DNA from: Candidatus Poribacteria bacterium
GTDB lineage: Bacteria > Poribacteria > WGA-4E > WGA-3G
Length of the DNA: 64,000 nt
Assembly (NCBI GenBank): GCA_026710795.1
Contig: JAPOQK010000043.1
Location: 1-64,000 of the forward strand
Reading direction: 5' to 3'
Position 1 is the first letter of the stretch, and every line of letters begins with the position of its first letter. The position numbers were made by a program, and so were the translations under genes. Below, piece by piece: positions 8,107 through 17,325 of the stretch. The notes beneath the pieces were generated by a model, which had not been told where the DNA came from, did not search any database, and saw nothing but the letters and a program-made list of their open reading frames with translations.

Positions 8107-9252
8107 ATGAACATGAGACAAATAGCAATTTTATTCCTAATAACAGTAATTTGCGGTTTCCAACCACTGTTTGCACAGACACCAGAATCCCCTCCTACAA
8201 TTCCAGAAGAAGAACAATCTGTGGAGGATGATAGCCAAAATACCGAATCTGTTTCGTCATCAACACAAGAACAACACGACACATCCGAAGTCAATGAATC
8301 AGCCGAAGACGAAAAACAAGATACCGTAGATGATTCTCCACCTACTTCTGAAGAAATCACCACAGACAGTGAAATACAGGATATGATATCTACTATTGAG
8401 GAAGTAGAAGAACCAATTGATACACCCGATCCGAATCTACCAAAGTGGAGAGGAAAACGACGGTTATTCAAAATTGTCAACGATTATCTGTTAGAAGCAG
8501 ATGAAGTTATGACAACCCTTGTTCTAATAGCCGGCAACGCTACTATACAAGGGACAGTAACTGGAAATGTATTAGTAATCGGTGGAGATGTTGACCTCGC
8601 ACCGGGTTCTGAAATCAAAGGTATGCTTCAAGTTATCGGAGGGCATATATACGGCAATCTTGAATCTGTAGCACATATTAGCGTAAATAATGGATGGAGA
8701 ATAGCACCTGCTGCAGCACAACTGTTGATGCATCCACATACACTCTGGGATATTAAGAAACACAGAAATTTCCGTCTAACCACTATAAAATTTGGGATTT
8801 TGCTATTGACATATCTGATAATCGCTGTCGCATTCCCAAGACCAATAAATGCAATTAGTTCTATGTTAGCAAACAGACCTGTCGGTAGCTTCTTATTTGG
8901 CTTACTCATGTTTGTTGTTATACCTGTTGTATCGTGGGTACTAATTCTTTCAATAGTAGGATTTCCATTTTTACTATTAGGTATATTCCTATTGGTACCA
9001 CTGGCATTATGTGGTAAAACTGCCATCTTTTATACACTTGGAAGCACTCTACTTGCAGGTCGATTAAGACCTCTTGCTGTCATTTTTGGTTTTATTCCTT
9101 ACTTTATGGCAACTGAGATACCACATGTGGATTGGGTGACGTTTCTTCTTTTTAATGGTATCGGTATCGGTATATGTATCCTGTCAACCCTAAAAGCTAT
9201 GTCATCGTCAAGTCAAACTAAAAATAGGCATTGGTCTGAAAGAATAGGTTAA
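8107..9252 (+). CDS. Exported acidic protein with bactofilin-like beta-helix segment and multi-pass membrane domain
   Basis: 381 aa. Residues 1-23 are a signal peptide ending FAQ. Residues 24-105 are acidic low complexity (Glu, Asp, Ser, Thr). Residues 130-185 show the short strand repeats of bactofilin-like, polymer-forming domains (IAGNATIQGTVTGNVLVIGG, IKGMLQVIGGHIYGN). From about residue 220 there are four to five hydrophobic helices. The next gene begins 2 bp after the stop. It may be a membrane scaffold; no enzymatic motif is visible. A second Met three codons in is an alternative start. Confidence 0.75.
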   Translation: MNMRQIAILFLITVICGFQPLFAQTPESPPTIPEEEQSVEDDSQNTESVSSSTQEQHDTSEVNESAEDEKQDTVDDSPPTSEEITTDSEIQDMISTIEEVEEPIDTPDPNLPKWRGKRRLFKIVNDYLLEADEVMTTLVLIAGNATIQGTVTGNVLVIGGDVDLAPGSEIKGMLQVIGGHIYGNLESVAHISVNNGWRIAPAAAQLLMHPHTLWDIKKHRNFRLTTIKFGILLLTYLIIAVAFPRPINAISSMLANRPVGSFLFGLLMFVVIPVVSWVLILSIVGFPFLLLGIFLLVPLALCGKTAIFYTLGSTLLAGRLRPLAVIFGFIPYFMATEIPHVDWVTFLLFNGIGIGICILSTLKAMSSSSQTKNRHWSERIG

Positions 9253-9254
9253 TA

Positions 9255-10256
9255 ATGGTACTTGAATCTCCCATTTTTCTTAGTCTGTATATTCTGTTGC
9301 CACTATTAGTCCTGTATCTTTGGTGGCAGAAAAAACGAGGTACTTTACCTGCAATTCGCTTTTCTGAACTTGATGGTGTTCGTCAAATACCACGAACTTT
9401 CTCCGTCAAACTACTTCCATCACTAAGAATAATTAGGTTTGTAGTAATTGCACTTCTTATTTTTGCCCTTGCCAGACCACAGTTCTCTCAAAGTCAAGAA
9501 CGACGTTATGTTGAAGGTATTAACATCTTCTTAGCACTTGACGTATCTGATAGCATGCGTGCAGAAGATTTCAATGATACAAACCGTCTTCAGACCGCAA
9601 AATCGGTAATACATGATTTTCTCAGGTTTCGTGAGAGTGATCGTATCGGATTAGTCGTATTTTCAGGTGAAAGTTTTACGCTATGTCCACTTACACTGGA
9701 TTATTCAATATTAGCCGAATTACTTGATGATGTAGAAGTTGAATTGGGTGGACAGCTGCAGGATGGAACTGCTATTGGTGATGCTATCGCAATGACCACA
9801 CATAGATTGCGAACATCAGAATCAAAAACTAAGATTGTCATACTCTTGACAGATGGCGAAAACAACGCCGGAACGATTGACCCTGAAACTGCAGCAGCAT
9901 TAGCACATTCCTTTGATATTCGGGTTTATACTATCGGTATGGGTAAGGAGGGAGGCACGCGTATTCCCTATGAAGATACTACATTTGGTAAACGATACAC
10001 AGATGTCATAACACATCTGGATGAAGGGACGCTTAAAGAGATTGCCAACACCACAGGGGCACGTTATTTCCGTGCTACCGATATTCAATCGTTGAAACAC
10101 GTTTATGCTGAGATTGACAAACTTGAAAAGACAAAGTTTAAGATTGTAAACTATACAGTCCAGCAAGAGTTAGCAGGATATTTCCTAATCCCAGCGGCAC
10201 TTCTATTAGGACTCGAAATACTATTGAACAACACGGTTCTACGAAAAATTCCATAA
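9255..10256 (+). CDS. BatA-like VWA-domain membrane protein
   Basis: 333 aa. Two N-terminal membrane helices (about 5-25 and 58-76), a von Willebrand A domain from about 88 to 280, and a C-terminal helix (about 305-323): the BatA/aerotolerance layout. The metal-ion site DVSDSM (DxSxS) is complete, and the later TDGE motif is present. Such proteins usually work with MoxR ATPases. A MoxR gene lies at 17326-18318 but in another transcript. It is coupled to the preceding gene (2-bp gap). Confidence 0.88.
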   Translation: MVLESPIFLSLYILLPLLVLYLWWQKKRGTLPAIRFSELDGVRQIPRTFSVKLLPSLRIIRFVVIALLIFALARPQFSQSQERRYVEGINIFLALDVSDSMRAEDFNDTNRLQTAKSVIHDFLRFRESDRIGLVVFSGESFTLCPLTLDYSILAELLDDVEVELGGQLQDGTAIGDAIAMTTHRLRTSESKTKIVILLTDGENNAGTIDPETAAALAHSFDIRVYTIGMGKEGGTRIPYEDTTFGKRYTDVITHLDEGTLKEIANTTGARYFRATDIQSLKHVYAEIDKLEKTKFKIVNYTVQQELAGYFLIPAALLLGLEILLNNTVLRKIP

Positions 10257-10293
10257 CATCTAAATATTTCAGATTATTATATAGGAGATTAAT

Positions 10294-11055
10294 ATGAATA
10301 ATGTCATTGCATGTAACTTAGGAAGTTATAGACAGTTTGGCGCAAATGCTTATGAACACTTAGCAGAAATCGGTTTAACCAACGTTGAAATCGGTGTCCC
10401 TTCGGCTGATGGCATTGATGAACTACAATCCAAGTTGAAATCACACGGACTCACTGCTACCAGCTTACTTGGTAGATGCGATGTTCAATCTGATACGGTT
10501 GTTGAGGATTTTCAGTCTACGTTAGAGATCGCAAATGAAATGGATGTGAAAGTAATTTTTGTCAGCGTTCACTCGGGAGAGACTGACAAAAAAGTTGCAT
10601 ATGAACGTCTGCACGCAATCGGTGAGAATGCCAAACCGTTGGGTGTAAAAGTGTGTTTAGAAACGCACCCAGATATGGCACACAACGGAGACATCGCATT
10701 AGAGACCATAAACGGAGTTAACCATCCAAATATATGTATCAACTTTGATACCGGCAATGTCTATTACTATAACCATGATGTTGACGCAGTCACAGAGGTA
10801 AAAAAGATTCTTCCGCATGTCGGTGCTGTACATCTGAAGGATACAAACGGTGGATATAGGACATGGCATTTTCCAACCCTTGGAGAAGGTGTAGTTGATT
10901 ACAAAGCCGTTTTCCAAACCTTGAACGATGCCGATTTCTACGGTCCCTTCACGATGGAATTGGAAGGTATTGAGGGTGAGAATCTTGATGAAGCAGGTGT
11001 AAAGGCACGTGTAGCAGATTCGCTGCAGCACCTGAAAGACATCGGAGTAATCTGA
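10294..11055 (+). CDS. Sugar phosphate isomerase/epimerase (xylose isomerase-like TIM barrel)
   Basis: 253 aa, the usual length. Family signs are the metal-ligand segments VCLETHPD, INFDTGNVYYY, VHLKDTNGG and a C-terminal FTMELEG. The enzyme probably isomerises or epimerises a sugar or inositol derivative with a divalent metal. AGGAG lies before the ATG. It is the first gene of a compact operon: the cupin gene overlaps its stop by one base. Aldo/keto reductase and SDR genes follow, suggesting a small carbohydrate catabolic pathway. Confidence 0.87.
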   Translation: MNNVIACNLGSYRQFGANAYEHLAEIGLTNVEIGVPSADGIDELQSKLKSHGLTATSLLGRCDVQSDTVVEDFQSTLEIANEMDVKVIFVSVHSGETDKKVAYERLHAIGENAKPLGVKVCLETHPDMAHNGDIALETINGVNHPNICINFDTGNVYYYNHDVDAVTEVKKILPHVGAVHLKDTNGGYRTWHFPTLGEGVVDYKAVFQTLNDADFYGPFTMELEGIEGENLDEAGVKARVADSLQHLKDIGVI

Positions 11056-11414
11056 TGAACACGAATCTCTGTGTTATTCGACTCAGCAATGGGGAACGGG
11101 TCAGCGAGGCACTCGGGAGTATTTTGGATACTCCGGATATGACAACGATTGGACCTTTTACCGTATCTAAAGAAAATCCTACTGAACTGCATTATCACGA
11201 TTTTGATGAATACTGGTATTTCACAGAAGGCACGACAACGGTTACACTCCGAACTGTTGACGGACAATCCAATTCCTATCGTATAGAACCAGGAGATTTG
11301 GTCGTCACACCAAAGAGTGTTGAGCATGGACATGTCCCGGACGATGTTGTTAAAGGTGTGCAGTGGGTAAGTGTAATTCATCCGGATGCACGCCACGGAC
11401 ATTTACAACGATAA
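11055..11414 (+). CDS. Cupin-domain protein
   Basis: 119 aa single-domain cupin. The first cupin motif is visible as LHYHDFDEYWYFTEG (two His plus Glu) and the second as PGDLVVTPKSVEHGH. Such small cupins are metal-dependent isomerases or sugar-binding proteins. The ATG overlaps the preceding TGA (TGATG), showing translational coupling to the TIM-barrel isomerase; they may act in sequence. The substrate is unknown. Confidence 0.83.
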   Translation: MNTNLCVIRLSNGERVSEALGSILDTPDMTTIGPFTVSKENPTELHYHDFDEYWYFTEGTTTVTLRTVDGQSNSYRIEPGDLVVTPKSVEHGHVPDDVVKGVQWVSVIHPDARHGHLQR

Positions 11415-11424
11415 AGAGAGAACT

Positions 11425-12312
11425 ATGCTAACACAACCAATTCAGTTGCCGAAACGCAGATTAGGACGAACCGAATTAAAAGTCACAAGTCTTAGTTTAG
11501 GTGGGGCTCGTATCGGTGGTAACAATGTCACCGATGACGAAGCAGTTGAAACGGTGCATCGTGCAATTACTTTAGGCATAAATTATCTCGATACTTCTCC
11601 GTTATATGGTGAAAGCGAAAGAAGGGTTGGACTCGCACTTGCTGATGGATGGCGTGAGAAAATTTATCTCGCTACGAAAACCGGAACACACCCCAAATGG
11701 CGCGGTGATTATAGTGCTTCAGGAACACGCCGCAGTGTCGAAAATAGTCTCAGTCTGTTGGGTACAGACTATCTTGATGTTTGCTTAGTGCATGATCCTT
11801 CAAATATGGATCCAGTTGTTGCCAAAGGCGGTGCATTGGATGAACTACAACGGATGCGCGAGGAAGGATTAGTTAAATATATCGGTCTTGGTGTAAGGCA
11901 ACACGAATTCCATAAGACTGCTATACAGACAGGTATCGTAGATGTAATTCTCACCCATCTGGATTATACGCTTCTGAGCCAAACAGCAAATGAATGGTTG
12001 TTATCCTTTGCATCGGAAAATGACATCGGTGTAATCAACGGGAGTCCAATCGCAGCGGGACTGCTTTCCGGACTTGAACCGAATGTTAAGGAAAGACCTC
12101 CTGAAGGCGAAAAGGCACACAAACTTTGGCAATGGACAGTTGATAATAATTTAAACCTACTGAATCTCGCTATCCAATTCTGCCTTCGTCAACCGTTAAT
12201 TGCAACGAACTTGACAGGTTCTAAAAATGCAACAGAAGTAGAACAAAATATCGCTGCAGCTACAACACCTATTTCTGATGAGGTATGGGAACAGCTACAG
12301 ACACTTTTGTAG
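11425..12312 (+). CDS. Aldo/keto reductase
   Basis: 295 aa. The tetrad of the family is visible: Asp and Tyr in DTSPLYGESERRVG, Lys in ATKTGTHP, His in LVHDPSN. It reduces or oxidises a sugar or aldehyde with NAD(P)H. The ATG at 11425 is preferred over an in-frame ATG at 11386 because AAAGAGAG sits just before it and the upstream codons lie inside the cupin gene. It is similar to L-fucose/galactose dehydrogenase-type reductases, but the substrate is not certain. Confidence 0.88.
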   Translation: MLTQPIQLPKRRLGRTELKVTSLSLGGARIGGNNVTDDEAVETVHRAITLGINYLDTSPLYGESERRVGLALADGWREKIYLATKTGTHPKWRGDYSASGTRRSVENSLSLLGTDYLDVCLVHDPSNMDPVVAKGGALDELQRMREEGLVKYIGLGVRQHEFHKTAIQTGIVDVILTHLDYTLLSQTANEWLLSFASENDIGVINGSPIAAGLLSGLEPNVKERPPEGEKAHKLWQWTVDNNLNLLNLAIQFCLRQPLIATNLTGSKNATEVEQNIAAATTPISDEVWEQLQTLL

Positions 12313-12323
12313 GAGAAGATTTT

Positions 12324-13073
12324 ATGAAATTTCAGGGAAGGGTCGCATTGGTAACCGGTGGAAGCCGCGGTATTGGAAAGGCAACTGTTTTCAAACTTGC
12401 CAGTGAAGGGGCAGCCGTTGCTGTTCACTATTCCCGTTCAACTTCAAAAGCCGAAACGGTTTGTGACCAGATCAACGCTTCGGGACAGAAAGCAATCACT
12501 GTCCAAGCGGACATCTCCGATAGAGAAGCAGTAAACAGAATGGTGGCTGAAGTAAAAAAAGAACTTGGGACAATTGATTTGCTTGTGAACAATGCCGGGG
12601 ATGTCGGTGATATGGTGTTTGATGAACTTACACCTGAACATTGGGATAAGATTGTTGCGATTAACCTAACCGGTCCCTTCAACGTGTTGTGGGCAGTTAA
12701 ACCCGGAATGATCAAACAACAGTTTGGTCGTATCGTCAATGTGTCATCAATTGCAGCGTTAGCAGTGCGTCCGAACCAGCTGCCCTACGCAGCAGCAAAA
12801 GCAGGGGTAATTTCCTTGACAAAATCGTGTTGTGGACCACTTGCACAGCACAACATCCGAATCAATTCAGTGGCACCGGGAGCAATCGCAACAGATATGT
12901 TAAGTGAGGTGTCTGAAGAGATGGTAGAACAACTTCGTTCCACGACACCGCTGGGTAGACTTGGAGAACCAGATGAAATGGCAAACGTGATTGCGTTCTT
13001 ATTAAGTGAAGAGTCCAGTTATATGACAGGTTCTACCGTCATTGCCAGTGGAGGTAGAATTCTCATTCCATAA
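12324..13073 (+). CDS. Short-chain dehydrogenase/reductase (FabG-like)
   Basis: 249 aa classical SDR. The nucleotide-binding TGGSRGIG is at 11-18, NNAG near 89, the catalytic Ser in NVSSIAA and YxxxK in YAAAK. AGGAGA precedes the ATG at 12324; upstream in-frame codons overlap the aldo/keto reductase and are not used. Given the neighbours it is more likely a sugar dehydrogenase than a fatty-acid synthase enzyme. Its last 11 bp overlap the 3' end of the convergent minus-strand gene. Confidence 0.9.
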   Translation: MKFQGRVALVTGGSRGIGKATVFKLASEGAAVAVHYSRSTSKAETVCDQINASGQKAITVQADISDREAVNRMVAEVKKELGTIDLLVNNAGDVGDMVFDELTPEHWDKIVAINLTGPFNVLWAVKPGMIKQQFGRIVNVSSIAALAVRPNQLPYAAAKAGVISLTKSCCGPLAQHNIRINSVAPGAIATDMLSEVSEEMVEQLRSTTPLGRLGEPDEMANVIAFLLSEESSYMTGSTVIASGGRILIP

Positions 13074-14331
13074 ACGTGAGTTCTGTGTCTCCGATTTCAA
13101 GATCAAACGCTATATAAGTCTGTTTCCCTTCAATAAGAAACGTATCACTCTGAAACTCATGCCGAGAATGCACCTGACGCAGATCCCATCCATTGACTTG
13201 AATACGATGTATCGGTATTTCAATAGCTAAAGTAAAGTTTGCTGTTGGGAATTGTGTAGAGAATTTGATCTGTTGTTGATGGTCTGGATGCACTTCAATG
13301 TCAGTGAATTCGCGTGCCATCCAATAGTGTCCAATTTCCGATGTTTTCATCCAGAGTGTTTTTGTGCCATCCGGATCGTAGTTATCCAATCGTTCCTTAA
13401 CAGTCTTCAGTACATCAAACCCAAGTTTGTCTCCATTGAAATAGAAACCTGGCCAATGTCCTACCAGAACACACGGAAGTTCTTTTTCAAGGATTGGCGG
13501 CAAACGTCCTTCCTTTAAGTCTTCCGTAATAAATCGGTCTGCATTTCCTAAATCATAACCTGTCCACCCACCGAACCAATCACCTGCACATGAAACAATG
13601 CTTGCAATAGCGATCCCGTTCTCTTTATCAACGTGCCAAACGGGTACATCTGGGAGTTCATCATGTTTAAGCCAAAGAAAATAGAATGGGCGTGGGTCGT
13701 TGTTAACCTCTTGTGATGCAGTCAACACTGCTTTCGCATACGCAGCCTCTTGACGTTTACCAAACGCACCTGGACTGGTTACACCTTCGCAAGGTATGCC
13801 GACGTTATTGAGCATTTCCATAGATGTAATGATATAATCAGTCAATCTATTATCAACAGGAGGGTCTACCCATTCTACTTGTTCCCATGCTTCGGTCAAT
13901 GCGAATGTATCAAGATCAACAACAGCAGTATGGGTGAGCATCTCTGGTGTCAAGTCGAAGTTAGGCCAAATGATTTCTCTGTATATTCGCAACCACGATT
14001 GATATTCTTGTGTCGGAAAATCAGGAAATCCCTCGTCAACGCGTCCAATTCCCGCAGGATACGGAATAAGACTAAATTTTCCCTTAATACCGTTTTCCCA
14101 ACACCATTCTGCCCATTCCCATGCAAAATCTGCGGGAATGTTTGGTGGTGTTTTTTTTAGTTGCGTAGCATTTCCTTCCCAACGGTCAGGAGGGACACCG
14201 GGTTGATGACGAGCTTTCCACGCATGCCGTTGATGAATCCAGTAATAGGTCAAATTTATCACTGGACACGAATCATCTACAATGAGCGAAAGGGGTGTTC
14301 TGAGCAGTGGGTTGCAGACAGTAACGTTCAT
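13063..14331 (-). CDS. Polysaccharide deacetylase/glycosidase-like barrel protein, function unknown
   Basis: 422 aa. The N-terminus LSLIVDDSCPVINLTYYW resembles the metal-binding Asp-Asp strand of NodB-type deacetylases. It is followed by barrel-like segments (KGKFSLIPYPAG, LTHTAVVDLDTF) and a His in VLVGHWPG. The last 80 residues look like a beta-sandwich. No signal peptide is visible. It heads a long minus-strand block. A role on carbohydrate is inferred only from the motif and surroundings; it is a conserved-hypothetical-type protein. Confidence 0.7.
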   Translation of the reverse strand: MNVTVCNPLLRTPLSLIVDDSCPVINLTYYWIHQRHAWKARHQPGVPPDRWEGNATQLKKTPPNIPADFAWEWAEWCWENGIKGKFSLIPYPAGIGRVDEGFPDFPTQEYQSWLRIYREIIWPNFDLTPEMLTHTAVVDLDTFALTEAWEQVEWVDPPVDNRLTDYIITSMEMLNNVGIPCEGVTSPGAFGKRQEAAYAKAVLTASQEVNNDPRPFYFLWLKHDELPDVPVWHVDKENGIAIASIVSCAGDWFGGWTGYDLGNADRFITEDLKEGRLPPILEKELPCVLVGHWPGFYFNGDKLGFDVLKTVKERLDNYDPDGTKTLWMKTSEIGHYWMAREFTDIEVHPDHQQQIKFSTQFPTANFTLAIEIPIHRIQVNGWDLRQVHSRHEFQSDTFLIEGKQTYIAFDLEIGDTELTFME

Positions 14332-14342
14332 ATAATAGTGTC

Positions 14343-15116
14343 TTATGATCCAGTTTTGTCTTCAATTTGTTGGATACAACTTTTGATGTAAGGCAGGTCA
14401 TCTACCCACAATCCATGGATATTGTTCTTCAATGTCCAGGAAACATGTTGCATTGTGTGTATATAACCGGCTTCAACAACAAACCCATTTTCATGAAGTT
14501 TATCAACCTGTCGTGAGACCGAACGGGTAATGGCATTGAATATTCTAAAATGGTTTATTCTATCCCATCCCAGAATGATACGGTTAGCATTAATCTCAGT
14601 AGCTGCTTTGAAGAAGTTTGCCATCGGATTTATCAAAATCGCGCTTGTTTGTAATTTCGGTTCAAGTCGTTTCGCATCAACAAGCAATTGTTTCCGATGG
14701 GAAAAGGTGAGAATACTGACAAGGTGAACAATTTCAAAGTGATGAACTCGTTCTATGATGATAGGTAGGATTTCTGGTGTGTCTGTTTTCGGTTCAACAA
14801 AACACGGTATCTGGTTTTCACTGGCAAATCTTAGAGCGTCATCAAGATGTGCTACGGGTTCATCCGATCCTTTCACCTTTAACTCTTGCACTTCATTCCA
14901 GTTTAGTTCACTGAGGGGAGTCGGACATCGGGTAACCTCCCGTATATCATCTTGGTTGAAATCAACATGTATGAGGACAGGTTGCTTATCTTTTGTTAGA
15001 CAGACATCAATTTCAAAACCGTCAGCTCTGTCTGTTAGTGCTTGTTTAAATGATGTGAGTGTGTTTTCTGGTGCGCGTGCCATGCCACCGCGGTGTGCAA
15101 AGAGTTGAATTTTCAT
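14343..15116 (-). CDS. Glycerophosphodiester phosphodiesterase
   Basis: 257 aa GDPD-family TIM barrel. The conserved HRG (His8-Arg9-Gly10), PENT, FEIDV (Glu and Asp metal ligands, about 36-40) and the following LIHVD histidine are present, as is the VEPKT glutamate. It hydrolyses glycerophosphodiesters to glycerol-3-phosphate and an alcohol. No signal peptide, so probably cytoplasmic. It lies 10 bp after the 51-residue ORF and 11 bp before the deacetylase-like gene, within a minus-strand operon. Confidence 0.9.
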   Translation of the reverse strand: MKIQLFAHRGGMARAPENTLTSFKQALTDRADGFEIDVCLTKDKQPVLIHVDFNQDDIREVTRCPTPLSELNWNEVQELKVKGSDEPVAHLDDALRFASENQIPCFVEPKTDTPEILPIIIERVHHFEIVHLVSILTFSHRKQLLVDAKRLEPKLQTSAILINPMANFFKAATEINANRIILGWDRINHFRIFNAITRSVSRQVDKLHENGFVVEAGYIHTMQHVSWTLKNNIHGLWVDDLPYIKSCIQQIEDKTGS

Positions 15117-15126
15117 ATATGGTTGC

Positions 15127-15282
15127 TCAAATAATTTTTGCTGGACGTTTTCCCAAACTTAATAAAACTCTACGTAGGTTTATCCGTTGTAGTAGATTCA
15201 TCTGTAAAGTGTCAATTGTTGCTCTACCTGTCAGTGTCCGTCCAATTATATATTGACGATCTTCACTCCATTTAGGTAGCAT
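15127..15282 (-). CDS. Small 51-residue ORF coupled to an epimerase
   Basis: ATG at 15282-15280 overlaps the TAA of the upstream epimerase gene by one base (TAATG). The frame runs 51 codons to TGA at 15127, 10 bp before the GDPD start. The peptide starts MLPKWSEDRQYIIGRT and ends LGKRPAKII; it is basic, without a clear membrane segment. The exact stop-start overlap and tight fit in an operon support translation. I do not recognise the family. Confidence 0.42.
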   Translation of the reverse strand: MLPKWSEDRQYIIGRTLTGRATIDTLQMNLLQRINLRRVLLSLGKRPAKII

Positions 15283-16013
15283 TACGTTTCCTTTTTCTTA
15301 TGCCACATCCACTCGAAGTTATCCTGAGGTTGAAACCCTAAAATCCGCTTCGTTTTTGCATTGGAGAATTGCTGGTGCGGTAAATCTGCGAAGATGTTGA
15401 ATATCTCACACTTTGAGGGTAAGTCTTCCAAATCAATTTCAAGACCTAAACGAAACGCCTCCCCTGCATCTCGCCAACTGACAGAAAACGGGTTAAGATC
15501 AGTTCCTTCTGCCTCATAATCAAGTTCTCGGAAACTAAGAAATAGGTAACAGAGAACATAGATGTCATAATTCTCAGTAAAGACTTTACATATTTCTTGT
15601 CCGAGTCCTTTAGTCAATGGGTATAGTCCTGTACTTGTTTTTGGCGGAACATCCGGATTAATCTCATAATCCCAACTCGTATAATCATCACCTTGGATGG
15701 TGAAATGGGGACCCGTATTAATGACGCGGCGGATACCATGTTCAAGTGCGGCGCGCATCATATTGTATGCCCCACGTGTGCTAACATCAAATGCCAACTG
15801 TCTGTCATGACGAAGCACTGAACAATTAATTATAGTATCCATCCCTTCTGCCACCCGTAAAACTTGATCTAATGAACCTACATCAATGTGCATAGATTCA
15901 TGTTTTGTCTCAATCTCGTTGATGTCCGTTACACGCAAAGTGTAATAAGGTTCTAATGCTTTCACAACATGTGGACCGAGGTATCCGTTACCACCTAAAA
16001 TGAGAACTTTCAT
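15282..16013 (-). CDS. NAD-dependent epimerase/dehydratase (extended SDR)
   Basis: 243 aa. The Rossmann motif GGNGYLG is at 7-13. The chain is short for an extended SDR, with YPLTKG in place of the usual YxxxK (Tyr and Lys both present). AAGGA lies before the ATG at 16013, so the in-frame upstream Met at 16073 is rejected. It is similar to the next upstream SDR gene, 40 bp away, suggesting an ancient duplication. The substrate is probably a nucleotide sugar or other sugar derivative. Confidence 0.83.
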   Translation of the reverse strand: MKVLILGGNGYLGPHVVKALEPYYTLRVTDINEIETKHESMHIDVGSLDQVLRVAEGMDTIINCSVLRHDRQLAFDVSTRGAYNMMRAALEHGIRRVINTGPHFTIQGDDYTSWDYEINPDVPPKTSTGLYPLTKGLGQEICKVFTENYDIYVLCYLFLSFRELDYEAEGTDLNPFSVSWRDAGEAFRLGLEIDLEDLPSKCEIFNIFADLPHQQFSNAKTKRILGFQPQDNFEWMWHKKKET

Positions 16014-16053
16014 TGTGATTCCTTCATATTTGTTTAGGAAGAATGTGCATCTG

Positions 16054-16761
16054 CTATTGTGTTGTTGGCACAAATTGCGGATTGAATTTCAGATGTCCTT
16101 TAGCCTTACCGATATCAAAACGGGAACCGAGGAACTCAGATTGCACATGGAATATACCCCAACTTGAAGGGGCATCTATTGCACCTTGGAATGCCGCAAC
16201 TGCATCATTTATTTCAAGCCACATTGAATTCAATTCAGCACCAGATGCTTCTTCAGCAGTAATAATATCCCCAAGACGGAGACATGTTACCTTGATTTTT
16301 CTTTCCCGTGCGAATTCTCTGCAAGTGAATTCACCGAGGTGTTTCGCGAGGACAACACCATCAACGCTGGAACGCGGTCTCCAATTCTCTTTAACAGTCC
16401 AATCTTTACCATGTTGCTCAAACAAACGGAGAGTACTGGCATAGATGAAATGTTTCACACCTTCTGCAGATGCAGCCATCAATAGGTTATAGGTACAACG
16501 GGTTTGAAAATCTATCTCATAGTTCTCAGGTTCTTCCGCTTGTGCCTTAAGTTCAGGTGGCGTTACTGCAATATGGACAACGGTATCTATGCCTTTTAGT
16601 AAATCGTTTGTTGACTCATCATGTCCCAACGCACTCTGAACAAATTCGTAGTGCGTATCAACAGGTTCAAGTTCTGTCATACGGATCTTGTGTGATCCAG
16701 CAGTAGCGTCTGATAATCTGCGTGCCAATTCCGATCCTGCCGAAGTAATTAAAACGTTCAT
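16054..16761 (-). CDS. NAD(P)-dependent SDR, epimerase-like
   Basis: 235 aa. The start MNVLITSAGSELARRL replaces the normal GxxGxxG with SAGSELA, so the nucleotide motif is degenerate. The middle (HIAVTPPEL, FIYASTLRLFE) follows the epimerase fold. YxxxK is not clear: the equivalent segment reads VDGVVLAKHLGE, with Lys but no Tyr. It may be catalytically altered. It is followed by its better-preserved relative at 15282-16013 and lies 35 bp downstream of the HIT gene. Confidence 0.75.
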   Translation of the reverse strand: MNVLITSAGSELARRLSDATAGSHKIRMTELEPVDTHYEFVQSALGHDESTNDLLKGIDTVVHIAVTPPELKAQAEEPENYEIDFQTRCTYNLLMAASAEGVKHFIYASTLRLFEQHGKDWTVKENWRPRSSVDGVVLAKHLGEFTCREFARERKIKVTCLRLGDIITAEEASGAELNSMWLEINDAVAAFQGAIDAPSSWGIFHVQSEFLGSRFDIGKAKGHLKFNPQFVPTTQ

Positions 16762-16796
16762 AGGTTTCTCTCTAAAATTGGAATGTTAGATTTGCT

Positions 16797-17207
16797 CTAC
16801 AAAGCCTCTCGAATTTTCGTCGCAATGTTACCAATCCTTTCCAGATTTCCTTCACTTCTCGGCTGCCAAAGTGGCTGCAACGAATCTGTTTCCCAACGAG
16901 GAATGAGGTGCAAATGGAAATGGAAAACTGTCTGAAATCCAGCTGGTTCGTTATTTTGGATCAAGTTGAGACCATCTGGATTTAACGCCTCACGGATCGC
17001 TGTAGCAAGCGGTATAGCGGCTTCCATAATTTTACTGGCTACTTCTGTGGGTATATCAAAGATATTCCGATAGTGTTGTTTGGGTATTACTACTAAATGT
17101 CCTGGGTTTGCAGGGGCAATATCCATAAAGGTGAAGACATGTTCGTCTTCGTAGACTTTTGTAGCAGGGATCTTTCCTTCTACAATTGCACAAAAGATAC
17201 ATTCCAT
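16797..17207 (-). CDS. HIT-family nucleotide hydrolase/transferase
   Basis: 136 aa, the usual length. The histidine triad is HFHLHLIP (His96, His98, His100), and the N-terminal CIFCAIV motif is typical of Hint/PKCI-like proteins. It probably cleaves adenosine-5'-phosphoramidate-type nucleotides. The ATG at 17207 (MECIFC) is preferred over 17249 because the family starts there. It lies between MoxR and the SDR pair on the same strand. Confidence 0.9.
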   Translation of the reverse strand: MECIFCAIVEGKIPATKVYEDEHVFTFMDIAPANPGHLVVIPKQHYRNIFDIPTEVASKIMEAAIPLATAIREALNPDGLNLIQNNEPAGFQTVFHFHLHLIPRWETDSLQPLWQPRSEGNLERIGNIATKIREAL

Positions 17208-17325
17208 TATATTTGTATCCTCGTAAGAATTTTTATGTGATTTTAGCAAAGTTAGGGTATAAAATCAATAGAAACATGAGGAATGCCATTCAAAGGGTAA
17301 GATTATGATGGAAGGAAGTTGTTTG

